35,208 nt of DNA, from the NCBI GenBank assembly GCA_003135475.1, contig PLBW01000063.1, positions 1 to 35,208 on the forward strand, in the 5' to 3' direction. Both the position numbers and the translations under genes were made by a program. The notes beneath the pieces were generated by a model. That model saw only the letters and a program-made list of their open reading frames with translations. It was not told the origin of the DNA and made no database searches. Source of the stretch: Acidobacteriaceae bacterium (GTDB lineage: Bacteria; Acidobacteriota; Terriglobia; Terriglobales; Acidobacteriaceae). This document shows positions 6,896 through 15,115 of this stretch, one piece after another (the stretch's first letter is position 1; each line of letters opens with the position of its first letter).

Positions 6896-8518
6896 CTACT
6901 TGCGGGAGGCCTTGGCCGGTTTGCGGGCTGTAGTCTTGGGCGCGGGTTTCGCGGCTTTCGTTTCTTCGGCTTCTTCTTGCGCGGCACGCCGTTCCAGCGC
7001 CTTGGTCACGACGTAACCCATCTCGGCGATGGGAGCAGGCTTGCCCGTCCAGATCTCGAATTGGCGGGCGCCCTGCTGGACAAACATCTCCAAGCCCGGT
7101 ATGACCTGCAGGTTCCTGGCGCGCGCCATCTTAGTGAGCTTGGTCTCGGCCGGGGTGTAAACCAAATCGAAAACGTACTTGGTGTTCAGCTCTTTGTCCT
7201 CCAGCGGAGACTGCTTGCCGTTGCCCATCCCCACGGGAGTAGCGTTGATGATCACGTCGAACGTAGTCTTCGCAATGTCGGCGCGTTTCAAATGCTTGGC
7301 TTTCGCCTGCCGCGCCAGGGTTTGCGCTTTCTCCGGAGTGCGGTTGGTCAGGAAGACCTCGGCGCCCTTGGCTTTCAATCCGAAAGCCGCGGCCCGCGCC
7401 ACTCCACCCGCGCCAATTATCAGGATACGCGCGCCCGCCAGGTGGAGGCGCTGCTCCAGCGGAGCTACGATCCCGCCGACATCGGTATTGAACCCGTACA
7501 GTTTGCCGTCGAGGCTGCGAACCACGGTGTTGCAGGCGCCAATTTGGCGGGTCAGCGGGTCGGAGTTCTCCAATGCGTCCACGATCGCCTGTTTGTATGG
7601 CATGGTGATGCTGAGACCGCGAATCGGTATGTCGCGCACGCAGGCCAGCAGGTCTTTCAAGCTCTTGGCGTGCAGCGACAAGTAAACGGCGTTCACCGAT
7701 TCGCGGCGAAGCGCGGCATTCATCATGATGGGCGAGAGCGAATGCTCGACCGGGTCGCCCGCCACTCCGTAAACCTGGGTTGCCGCGTCCACGTTATCGA
7801 TGCGGTAGATGTCCCTCAGTTCATTGAAGGGTACCTGTCCGGGAGCGGTCTCTTCGCCGCTCTTGGCCGCTCCGAAGGTGAAGATGCTGCCTGCCCTTAC
7901 TCCCAGGACCCGGCTGATGATCCCCTGTTCCCCCATGCACAAGCCCACCATCTCGTGCTTGGCCGAATTCGCCTCCAGGAACTTCATCATCGCCACGTTG
8001 TCGGAGAGATTGGTCGCCGTCGAGACCACCTTGTAAAAATCGGCGGGATACTTGCTCATCTCCGCGAACTGCTCTTCCAGTTTCTTGGTGGCACGGAAGT
8101 CGTGGTAGGAGATAATCAAGCCGACCCGGTCGCTAAGGCCGCGCAACTGGTCCGCCTTCAAACTCTTGGCGCTCTGTAACTCAATGTCCACCAAGGGGAA
8201 ACCAGCGTCTGCCGCCTTCAGCAAGAGCGCCAATTCAGCGGCAATCGAACCTTTGAATTTGCCTCCGTTGACCACTCGCCGGCAGGTGGCGATCGCCGTC
8301 GCCTCGGGGTGCATCTCCAGAAAATTCTTCAGCTTGGGGAGAGCTGCCGCTGGTTGCGGAAGGTAGTCTAACCTTAACTCCAGGAAAGGGTTATCACGCA
8401 CCACCGACTCGGCTCGTTCGATCATGGTGGCGGCGTCGGAGCCCACTACCGGCACACAAACCCGAGGCAGCCGGAAGCGATGGATCCGAGATGCGTAATT
8501 AGTCGTCGAAGAGCGCAT
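6896..8518 (-). CDS. aroDE: Bifunctional 3-dehydroquinate dehydratase / shikimate dehydrogenase
   Basis: This 540-residue fusion carries out steps 3 and 4 of the shikimate pathway: dehydroquinate to dehydroshikimate, then NADPH-dependent reduction to shikimate. Residues 15-235 are a type I dehydratase with ELRLDYL, ISYHDF (H139) and FYKVVS, whose K163 forms the Schiff base. Residues 250-520 are the dehydrogenase: GDPVEHSLSP (substrate binding), MPYK with catalytic K309, GACNTV, GFNTD (D346), and NADP loop GAGGVARAA (369-377). A Lys/Ala/Pro-rich tail of about 25 residues follows. The start at 8518 is the ATG closest to the conserved part; upstream there is only GGGC as a weak ribosome site. 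It stands alone. Confidence 0.95.
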   Translation of the reverse strand: MRSSTTNYASRIHRFRLPRVCVPVVGSDAATMIERAESVVRDNPFLELRLDYLPQPAAALPKLKNFLEMHPEATAIATCRRVVNGGKFKGSIAAELALLLKAADAGFPLVDIELQSAKSLKADQLRGLSDRVGLIISYHDFRATKKLEEQFAEMSKYPADFYKVVSTATNLSDNVAMMKFLEANSAKHEMVGLCMGEQGIISRVLGVRAGSIFTFGAAKSGEETAPGQVPFNELRDIYRIDNVDAATQVYGVAGDPVEHSLSPIMMNAALRRESVNAVYLSLHAKSLKDLLACVRDIPIRGLSITMPYKQAIVDALENSDPLTRQIGACNTVVRSLDGKLYGFNTDVGGIVAPLEQRLHLAGARILIIGAGGVARAAAFGLKAKGAEVFLTNRTPEKAQTLARQAKAKHLKRADIAKTTFDVIINATPVGMGNGKQSPLEDKELNTKYVFDLVYTPAETKLTKMARARNLQVIPGLEMFVQQGARQFEIWTGKPAPIAEMGYVVTKALERRAAQEEAEETKAAKPAPKTTARKPAKASRK

Positions 8519-8855
8519 GTAGCTGCCCGATGTTACAGATGCACAACAAGAGTTGCAACTATCTTCTTGCAGAATGTGCAAAAACAGCCGGAAAGGTCTA
8601 TCGGCGGGCACGAATCAGGCGTGCTACTAGGAGGCCATGTTATTGCTCAACAGGACTTTGTTTGCGCCTCTGGCTGCTTGGTACGGGCGTTGCGTCTCTA
8701 CAACGACAGCCTCGGAGAACTTGGGCCCGTGCCGCGGTTGGTCACCCGAGTGCCTTCACCTCCAAGCAGTGGGCTTCTGCCGGCAGCACCATGAGAAAAG
8801 CCGGAGCACTTGGCTCCGGCTTCCGATTAAGACCTTGGGGGAAGGGTCGAATTGA
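8519..8855. other. Intergenic stretch with terminator
   Basis: It contains the terminator of the PEP-CTERM gene at 8798-8822 and otherwise nothing recognised. A plus-strand frame from 8637 has AGGAGG, but only 2 bases from its ATG, and it runs through the terminator, so I do not call it. Confidence 0.6.
8794..8822 (-). terminator. Intrinsic terminator of the PEP-CTERM gene
   Basis: On the minus strand a perfect 10-bp stem AAGCCGGAGC / GCTCCGGCTT with a 5-base loop runs into TTTTCT. It lies 34 bases past the stop of the PEP-CTERM gene. Confidence 0.85.
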
Positions 8856-9485
8856 TTAGCGAGTCAGCTTGCGGCGCAGTACGCCAGCCAGGCCAAGGAT
8901 GCCAGAACCGAACAGCAGGATGCTGCTGGGCTCAGGAGTCGTTCCCGGGCTGGTGCTGCCGCCGGTCAGAGTGAAGGCTTCCGACGGAATCGAACCCAGG
9001 CTGTTCTCATAGGCCGTCGACGGTCCGCTGTTCTCATCCCAGTAAATCGGGTTGCTGATAGAGCAACCGGAGGTGGAGCAGGCGTTGCTCAGGGTCACAA
9101 AACCGCCGCTCGACGCAATGGGGCTGAACGTGTAATCAGCCTGGTACAGGTTGAAACCGTACTGGTTGGTTCCCAGGAAGGTGTTGGTGACGCCGGTCAA
9201 CGTGTGCGGAGTACCGCCGAATGACGTAGAGCCGAGCGCCATGTCCACGGTTGTCAGAAGGTCCGAGCTCGACGAATCCCAGTAAACAAGGTGTAGGTCG
9301 CCGATGGGGGTGCTACCTGCATCCGTGAAGGAGTCGCTGACGGAGAAGCCGAAGTTGATGGTCCAACCATCGTTGGTGCCGTTATATGGACCGTTGGAAT
9401 AGACAGTACCTGCCATGGCAGGAGCAACAGCCAGCACTAGGCAGGCGATTGTGAGCAGTGACAGAGAAGCGATACGCGTTTTCAA
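8856..9485 (-). CDS. PEP-CTERM sorting domain protein
   Basis: This 209-residue exported protein has a signal peptide (1-25, ending AMA-G) and a C-terminal sorting tag: PEP at 184-186, a hydrophobic helix SILLFGSGILGLAGV, then basic RRKLTR. In known systems exosortase (EpsH/XrtA) cleaves and sorts such proteins to the surface, often in exopolysaccharide producers. The middle is Ser/Thr/Gly/Asn-rich and beta-like, without an enzyme motif. It begins with TTG at 9483-9485: AAAGGAGGG lies 8 bases upstream and the signal peptide begins right there. A -24/-12 element lies at 9567-9582. No exosortase gene is in the window. Confidence 0.92.
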   Translation of the reverse strand: MKTRIASLSLLTIACLVLAVAPAMAGTVYSNGPYNGTNDGWTINFGFSVSDSFTDAGSTPIGDLHLVYWDSSSSDLLTTVDMALGSTSFGGTPHTLTGVTNTFLGTNQYGFNLYQADYTFSPIASSGGFVTLSNACSTSGCSISNPIYWDENSGPSTAYENSLGSIPSEAFTLTGGSTSPGTTPEPSSILLFGSGILGLAGVLRRKLTR

Positions 9486-9566
9486 GGATCGAACCCTCCT
9501 TTAAGGTTCAAATCAGAACTGTACCCACTGGGTAGCCCCCATAGCGAGAGAGGCTACCGGTAGAAG

Positions 9567-9582
9567 AGCAATTCACCTGCCA
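9567..9582 (-). promoter_or_regulatory. Sigma-54-type -24/-12 promoter, PEP-CTERM gene
   Basis: On the minus strand the sequence is TGGCAGGTGAATTGCT, against the consensus TGGCAC-N5-TTGCW. GG and GC are exactly 10 bases apart as RpoN requires. Transcription would start near 9556, giving a leader of about 70 bases. RpoN-dependent control of PEP-CTERM genes by PrsK/PrsR is known in other bacteria. Confidence 0.65.
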
Positions 9583-9825
9583 CCGTAAAGCCTGTAGATT
9601 CGTTACTTGGGTACCTCCGGTGTGCATGTCTTTGCGACATTGTTCTAGGGAATTTCCCTCCAAAGCGCCACTCCCCATTTCCGCGTAGCCTGCTTTCTTT
9701 CAACAGTTTGGCCATATTGGGGCACTCCGTTTTGTGTCCAATTTGTAACCAAATCGCTCTTGGCTGCGTCAATTGGACCGCAGCCCGGTCATTTTAGTCC
9801 GCCCAAACGCCTGGTTGCGCTAAGA

Positions 9826-9841
9826 TGGCTCACCGGTTGCC
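9826..9841 (+). promoter_or_regulatory. Possible sigma-54-type promoter, glycosyltransferase operon
   Basis: The sequence TGGCTCACCGGTTGCC has the invariant GG and GC 10 bases apart and the full TGGC-N7-TTGC frame, but A and W of the consensus are not matched. The start would be near 9852, leaving a leader of about 77 bases. Confidence 0.4.
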
Positions 9842-9928
9842 TCAGTTGGACATCGCTGGTCGATTGCCACCGCGGCGGCTGCAGCTTGTTAAGGGCGCTG
9901 CGTCAGCGACGTGCGCTAACGATTACGG

Positions 9929-11548
9929 ATGATGCAAAGAATGAAGCTTAACGCGTCGCAGTATTGGACTTACGGGCTGCTGCTGATGGTAATTCTGTTC
10001 TTTGCCCTCATCCGTTTCCACTTGCGGCAGTGCCCCCTGGAACGGGACGAAGGGGAATACGCCTACGCGGGCCAGTTGATGTTGCAGGGGATACCTCCCT
10101 ACCAGCTCGTTTACAGCATGAAGTTGCCCGGCACCTTCGCGGCCTATTCCGTGATCCTCGCACTTTTCGGGCAGACGCCCGGCGGGATTCATCTCGGTTT
10201 GCTCCTGGTCAATGCCGCCACCACGTTCCTGGTTTTTCTTTTGGCGCGGCGTCTGTTCGGCCCACTCGCTGGATTGGTCGCCGCTGCCAGCTACGCCGTG
10301 CTGTCCACTAGCCCATCCGTGGTGGGTTTCGCCGGACATGCTACGCATTTTGTCGTGCTCCCGGCGCTGGGTGGCATCCTGCTCCTGCTCATGGCAATCG
10401 AGACTAGACGCGTCTGGCTTTTCTTTATCAGCGGCGTGCTGCTGGGACTGGCCTTGCTGATGAAGCAGCCTGGGATCTTGTTTGCCGTTTTCGGCGGCCT
10501 GTATCTGGCTAAGAGCGAGTACCGCGATGGGCGGCTTGATTGGCGAGCCTTGGCGCCGAAGGCCGGAGCCTTGGTGCTTGGGACAGTCTTGCCTTTTGCA
10601 GTAACTTGCCTTGCTCTTTTCGCTGCGGGGAGCTTTCAGAAGTTTTGGTTCTGGACGTTCTTATATTCGCGAGAATATGCCTCCATCATCGGGATCAGAG
10701 AGGGTGCGCATTACTTTCTCCTGTTTGCTGCCGAAGTGGTAAGACCGGCGTGCTGGATTTGGGCCATTGCCGGAGTGGGTCTCACCGCTCTCGGGTGGAA
10801 CCATAAAGCCCGGGCTCAGGGCTGGTTTCTTGCAGGTTTCTTTTTCTTTTCCTGCGTAGCTGTGTGCCCAGGATTCTATTTCCGTCAGCACTACTTCATC
10901 CTGATGCTGCCCGCGATCGCGCTGCTGGCTGGAGTTGCGGTGAGCGCGGCAAGGCAGAGCCTGCTTGAGGGCCGGCACCGAGCGTGGTCGTTCGTGCCTG
11001 TGCTCGTTTTTCTCGTTGCCTTTGCGAACTCCATATTTTTGCAGCGAGAGTATTTCTTTACCACGGATCCGCTGACGGCCTGCCAGACGGTGTATGGCGC
11101 GAATCTCTTTCCCGAAGCGTTGCAGGTGGGCGAATACCTCAAGAGTCACTCCGGCCCAGGTGCGCGGATTGCGGTGATAGGCTCTGAGCCGGAGATTTAT
11201 TTTTACGCACACCGGCACTCGGCGACGGGTTACATCTACACCTACGGCCTGATGGAACCGCAAAGGTTTGCCTTGGAGATGCAGCAGGAAATGATCGCCG
11301 AGATTGAAGCCGCTCGGCCCGAGTTTGTGGTATTCGTCAATGTGCCGGAATCGTTCGGCAGGCTACCGACTTCGGAGACGCTGGTTCTCTCCTGGGCCGA
11401 CGCGTACTTGCGCAGTCAGTACGAGAAAGTGGGAACGGTGGATATGAACCAGCCGACAGAGTACATTTGGGGAGACGCTGCCCAAGCTTATCAGCCACGA
11501 TCGCGATCGTTCATCGATGTCTTCAGAAGAAAAGGGAGTGCGGATTAG
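9929..11548 (+). CDS. GT-C glycosyltransferase (PMT/ArnT-like, GT39 type)
   Basis: The 539-residue polytopic membrane protein has about 10-11 helices. After the first helix comes the outer loop motif RDEGEYAYAGQLMLQGIPPY, where the acidic residues match the catalytic Asp/Glu of GT-C enzymes, followed by YSMKLPGTFAAYS. Such enzymes move sugars from polyprenyl-phosphate carriers onto proteins, lipids or glycans outside the membrane. The C-terminal 150 residues form a soluble outer part (RIAVIGSEPEIYFYAHR). The start is uncertain: ATG 9929, 9932 or 9941, none with a good Shine-Dalgarno. The GloVer gene follows after 24 bases and is probably cotranscribed. Acceptor and donor are unknown. Confidence 0.85.
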   Translation: MMQRMKLNASQYWTYGLLLMVILFFALIRFHLRQCPLERDEGEYAYAGQLMLQGIPPYQLVYSMKLPGTFAAYSVILALFGQTPGGIHLGLLLVNAATTFLVFLLARRLFGPLAGLVAAASYAVLSTSPSVVGFAGHATHFVVLPALGGILLLLMAIETRRVWLFFISGVLLGLALLMKQPGILFAVFGGLYLAKSEYRDGRLDWRALAPKAGALVLGTVLPFAVTCLALFAAGSFQKFWFWTFLYSREYASIIGIREGAHYFLLFAAEVVRPACWIWAIAGVGLTALGWNHKARAQGWFLAGFFFFSCVAVCPGFYFRQHYFILMLPAIALLAGVAVSAARQSLLEGRHRAWSFVPVLVFLVAFANSIFLQREYFFTTDPLTACQTVYGANLFPEALQVGEYLKSHSGPGARIAVIGSEPEIYFYAHRHSATGYIYTYGLMEPQRFALEMQQEMIAEIEAARPEFVVFVNVPESFGRLPTSETLVLSWADAYLRSQYEKVGTVDMNQPTEYIWGDAAQAYQPRSRSFIDVFRRKGSAD

Positions 11549-11572
11549 TACCTTCGAAATGGAGAACGAGTA

Positions 11573-12916
11573 ATGAGTATGGTGAACCCAGGACAACATC
11601 GGATTTGGATTCTTGAGACCGGTCGGCGAGCCGCAGCCGCCGGGTTGGCGTTAGCAATCATGTTGGTGCTAATGCTCAGTGCGACCGAAGCGGTGCAGGC
11701 CCAGACCTACCAGGTGATTCACGACTTCACCGGCGGGGTCGATGGTGCCGAGCCAACCTTCGGCCTTACCATTGACGCAGCAGGAAATTTGTATGGAACC
11801 ACCTTTGAAGGCGACGCCGGTACTGGTACCGCCTACAAGCTAGCGCATAAAACCACGGGCTGGGCCTTGACCCCGCTTTACGTATTTACGATCACTAGTA
11901 ACGGCGTTATTCCATACTCCACACTCGTCATTGGCCGCGACGGCAAACTCTACGGTACTACTGGCTTTGGGGGAATTGGACCATGCCTGGCCTACGGGCA
12001 CACTGGCTGCGGCACCGTCTTCAGCCTGCAAACTCCGGGCACATTCTGTCACACCTCATATTGCCCCTGGATCGAAACCCCGTTGTATAAGTTTAGTGGA
12101 GGCGCTGATGGATCGAATCCCTACGGCGCCACTGTGGTCTTCGACGCGGCAGGTAATCTCTACGGCACGACTTACGGCGGCGGTGGTGGAAGCTGTTCGG
12201 GTGGCTGCGGCGTTGTTTATAAGCTGACGCGCGCCGGCAGCGGCTGGACGGAGAGTACGGTTTACACCTTCACAGGAGGCGCAGATGGGGCAGCCCCGTG
12301 GGCGGGCGTAACTCTCGATCCAGCCGGCAACCTCTACGGTACGACCTCCGCCGGCGGCGCATTCGGCGGCGGCACCATTTACGAATTGAGTCCCGCAGGC
12401 TCCGGTTGGACACAGAAGACTCTTCACAGTTTTCAACTCAGTCAAACGGACGGGGCGAATCCCTATGCCGGCCTCATTTTTGACCAATCCGGCAATCTTT
12501 ATGGCGCCACACAATACGGAGGTTCGGGTGGCGGCGGCACGGTTTTTGAGTTGAGCCCCTCAGGCGGCAACTGGGTCTTTACCACGCTGTATAGCTTTGT
12601 CGGGTCGGGCGGTGGCCGAGCCAAGGGTCCCGTCGCCGACTTAGTCATGGACGGTGCGGGCAACCTCTACGGCTCGACCGCGGGCGATGGAGTGTATCGC
12701 TTCGGTTCCGCTTTCAAGCTGACCCACGGAACCGGCGGTTGGACTTATACCTCGCTGCACGACTTTACCAATGGCTTGGATGGGGGATCTCTGCGCAGCA
12801 ACCTGGTGTTCGACAGCGCCGGTAATCTCTATGGCACGGCTTCCACCGGCGGCACAGGAAATCCGGCAAGCTGTGTCGGAAGTTGCGGCGGCGTCTGGCA
12901 GATCACACCGCACTGA
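11573..12916 (+). CDS. Secreted GloVer-repeat (TIGR03803-type) protein
   Basis: The 447-residue product has a long signal sequence (helix about 22-37, cut near AQA-Q44). It then carries about seven repeats of roughly 50 residues, each with DxAGNLYGTT, a Gly-rich turn (GGGGSCSGGCG, GGAFGGG) and GTVFxL, then a L/V-Y-x-F strand. This is the choice-of-anchor tandem repeat called GloVer, probably a beta-propeller or other beta-solenoid-like surface domain. In many relatives a PEP-CTERM or other anchor follows; here the protein ends right after the last repeat (VWQITPH), so it is likely released. The start ATG 11573 has GGAG 8 bases upstream. Function is unknown. Confidence 0.88.
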   Translation: MSMVNPGQHRIWILETGRRAAAAGLALAIMLVLMLSATEAVQAQTYQVIHDFTGGVDGAEPTFGLTIDAAGNLYGTTFEGDAGTGTAYKLAHKTTGWALTPLYVFTITSNGVIPYSTLVIGRDGKLYGTTGFGGIGPCLAYGHTGCGTVFSLQTPGTFCHTSYCPWIETPLYKFSGGADGSNPYGATVVFDAAGNLYGTTYGGGGGSCSGGCGVVYKLTRAGSGWTESTVYTFTGGADGAAPWAGVTLDPAGNLYGTTSAGGAFGGGTIYELSPAGSGWTQKTLHSFQLSQTDGANPYAGLIFDQSGNLYGATQYGGSGGGGTVFELSPSGGNWVFTTLYSFVGSGGGRAKGPVADLVMDGAGNLYGSTAGDGVYRFGSAFKLTHGTGGWTYTSLHDFTNGLDGGSLRSNLVFDSAGNLYGTASTGGTGNPASCVGSCGGVWQITPH

Positions 12917-12943
12917 ATGCCGGGCATCGGGTACGCAAGTGGA

Positions 12944-12979
12944 AGACATGTCAAAAGACATGTCCAAACTTATGTCTAA
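12944..12979. repeat. Three 12-base tandem units with GACATGTC palindromes
   Basis: The units are AGACATGTCAAA (12944-12955), AGACATGTCCAA (12956-12967) and the decayed ACTTATGTCTAA (12968-12979). The first two contain the perfect palindrome GACATGTC. They fill most of the 79-base gap between two converging genes. Confidence 0.7.
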
Positions 12980-12995
12980 ACCGATTGTAGCGCCC

Positions 12996-15074
12996 TTACT
13001 GCGCCAAAAGTCTCTCGGCAATGCGCTGGGCCTCGGCGAAGTTTGCGGACAGGACTTTAGCTCGCTGCGTGGCCGTAGCCGCTTCGTCGTGATGGCCGCT
13101 CTGCTCCAAGGCGCGAGCCAGCAGCAGATAACCGACATCCGTCGCCTTGACCTTCACCCCTGCGGAATATGCCTGGATGGCTCCAGCGAGGTCGCCGGAT
13201 TTCTGTTTCGCCAAACCCAGGTCAATCCATATTTCCATCTTGTGAGGGTCGAGCCTGATCGCCTCCTGTAGATTTTCGCGTGCCTGCGCCATGTCCCCGA
13301 GTTGGAGATAAGCATGTCCCATGTTGCCGAACGCCCGAGCATTCGTGCTGGTGTTCTGGCTCACGCTTATGGCTTTCCGGTATTGCTCGATGGCCTCCTG
13401 TAATTTCCCATGCTCATGGTCGTAGGTTGCGATGTACATGTGAGGAAGAGTCCGACGCGGATCGATCTCCGTCGCCTGGTAGAAGTGGGTCAGGGCGTCT
13501 GCTTGCTCTCCCTTTGCCAGCAGCGCTTCTCCTAGGTCTTCCTCGGCTTCGTAATTGCGGTTCGTGACCTGCAAGGTGTGCGACCACAGGGTCACGTTAT
13601 CGCCCCAGTAGTCGATCTGGCGATGAGTCACCAGCATCAGCGCCAGTAAGACGCCGGCGCAAACCGTGGCCAGCAAAATAGTGCTAATGGGCTGATGGCT
13701 ATTGGCTGCGTCCGCGCCAGCGGCCGTTAGGCTCCGGTGGCTTGCCAGCCAGCGGCTACTGGCCCCGACACAGTCTGCCACTCCCCAGCAGATCATGATG
13801 AACAGTCCGATGAACGGCAGATATGCGTATCGGTCAGCCATCGCCTGCCTGCCCACTTGCACCAGACCGATCATGGGTATCAACGCGCCCAGGAACCACA
13901 GCCATCCTACCGGAAGATACCGGTGACGCCGGGCGGCGATGACCAGCGCAGTGACCACCAGCAGGAAAAGCAATGCTGCGAACACCTCCGACTTAGCCAG
14001 CGAGTTGCCGGGATGGGGATACATAGGCGCGAGGCGTGTCGGCCAAAACGCTTTACCCACGTAGCGTGCGTAGCAGACGGCCGCGTTTGCCAGCCGCGCC
14101 GAAAGCGACAGCTCCGGATTGATGCCGCCGCCCACCCGTTGCGCTTTCATGGTGACCACCGCGCTAATTGCGGAGAGCGCGACTAGCGGGAGCTTTTCCA
14201 ATAGCAAGCGGGAAAAACTCCTTGGCGGGAAGACGGTCTCTGTTCCTGCTGCAGCGGGCTCGCCGTCGGCAAACATTCGCCGCAATGGCCAATAATCCCA
14301 AAGCAGCAGAACGAAGGGCAATGTAATCACCTGCGGCTTGGTCATCAGTCCCAGCGCGAACAAACATGCCACCGCGACGTAGCGCCCAGGTCGCGGTTCC
14401 CGCGCATACCATCGGTAAACTCCCAGCGCCAGCAGGAAAAACAACATGCTGAGCAGGTTCTTGCGCTCGGCCACCCACACGACCGATTCGACGTTGATGG
14501 GGTGCAGGGCAAACAGCGCAGCCACCATGAAACTGCGGCCTGTGGATCCGGTCGCCTGCAACAGGACCCAGAACAGCAGCGCTACATTGAGCGCATGTAG
14601 CAGTACATTGGTGGCGTGATGGCCAGCCGGATCGAGCTGAAAGAGTTGGCAATCCGAGGCGTGCGACAACCATGTCAGGGGATGCCAATTGGCAGCATCG
14701 TAGGTGGTGAAAGCCCATGCGACCGTATCCCAGTTAAGCCCGGTTTGAACGTGGACATTCTGGGTGACATAGACGTCGTCGTCGTAATTGACGAATGGGT
14801 GATGAATCGCCGGGTAGTAAAGAACGACGGTGGCGACTACGAGGACAACGCCGAGAACAAGCGTTCGCTTCTTCGGTCGTGTGAACCAGGCTCGAGTGAA
14901 CCAGGGTCGAGTGAAGCGGCCCGTTCCCGCCTGAGGCAAAGTCCGCTTCTCAGGTTTCTTGCGAGGATGTTTGGATTTCAAGCCAGCCGAAGTCACTCGT
15001 CCCCCGTTTCCGACGAGTATATTCGATGGGCTCGTTCCTCTGCGGGCTGAAGAGTGGGCTTTAAGGCGGGCCAC
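12996..15074 (-). CDS. TMTC-like polytopic membrane protein with C-terminal TPRs
   Basis: The 692-residue protein resembles bacterial relatives of TMTC O-mannosyltransferases: the first helix starts near residue 72, an outer loop carries FVNYDDDVYV (D98-D100) as the likely catalytic acidic motif, and FALHPINVESVVWVAERKN follows. About 10-11 helices are followed by four or five TPR units (about 520-690; for example AFGNMGHAYLQLGDMAQA). It may glycosylate exported proteins, but no activity is shown. The start is a GTG at 15072-15074; no in-frame ATG lies before the membrane part. The 70-residue N-terminus is basic and holds a tandem FTRPW-FTRAW-FTRPK encoded by 15-base repeats, so the true start may lie further in. 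The TPR protein upstream is 41 bases away. Confidence 0.85.
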   Translation of the reverse strand: MARLKAHSSARRGTSPSNILVGNGGRVTSAGLKSKHPRKKPEKRTLPQAGTGRFTRPWFTRAWFTRPKKRTLVLGVVLVVATVVLYYPAIHHPFVNYDDDVYVTQNVHVQTGLNWDTVAWAFTTYDAANWHPLTWLSHASDCQLFQLDPAGHHATNVLLHALNVALLFWVLLQATGSTGRSFMVAALFALHPINVESVVWVAERKNLLSMLFFLLALGVYRWYAREPRPGRYVAVACLFALGLMTKPQVITLPFVLLLWDYWPLRRMFADGEPAAAGTETVFPPRSFSRLLLEKLPLVALSAISAVVTMKAQRVGGGINPELSLSARLANAAVCYARYVGKAFWPTRLAPMYPHPGNSLAKSEVFAALLFLLVVTALVIAARRHRYLPVGWLWFLGALIPMIGLVQVGRQAMADRYAYLPFIGLFIMICWGVADCVGASSRWLASHRSLTAAGADAANSHQPISTILLATVCAGVLLALMLVTHRQIDYWGDNVTLWSHTLQVTNRNYEAEEDLGEALLAKGEQADALTHFYQATEIDPRRTLPHMYIATYDHEHGKLQEAIEQYRKAISVSQNTSTNARAFGNMGHAYLQLGDMAQARENLQEAIRLDPHKMEIWIDLGLAKQKSGDLAGAIQAYSAGVKVKATDVGYLLLARALEQSGHHDEAATATQRAKVLSANFAEAQRIAERLLAQ

Positions 15075-15115
15075 CTTGAGGCCGCCTGGGACTGGGCTGA
15101 ACTGCTGATTCCTAC

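Larger units (their letters stand above)
9486..9928. other. Divergent promoter region, PEP-CTERM / glycosyltransferase
   Basis: This 443-base region holds a strong ribosome binding site on the minus strand, two outward-facing -24/-12-like elements (9567-9582 minus, 9826-9841 plus), and a 13-base palindrome AGGGAATTTCCCT at 9647-9659, about 65 bases upstream of the minus element, where an enhancer-binding protein could sit. No gene is seen. Confidence 0.6.

Noticed and set aside
6977-8179. 400-codon plus-strand frame opposite aroDE
   Set aside because: It is fully antisense to a bifunctional enzyme with intact active sites and has no recognisable domain.
8637-8855. 72-codon plus-strand frame after AGGAGG
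   Set aside because: The Shine-Dalgarno is only 2 bases from the ATG, the frame crosses the terminator of the opposite gene, and the protein has no recognisable pattern.
9486-9510. tRNA-like GGTTCAAATC string
   Set aside because: No acceptor stem, anticodon arm or proper spacing surrounds it; it overlaps the ribosome site of the PEP-CTERM gene.
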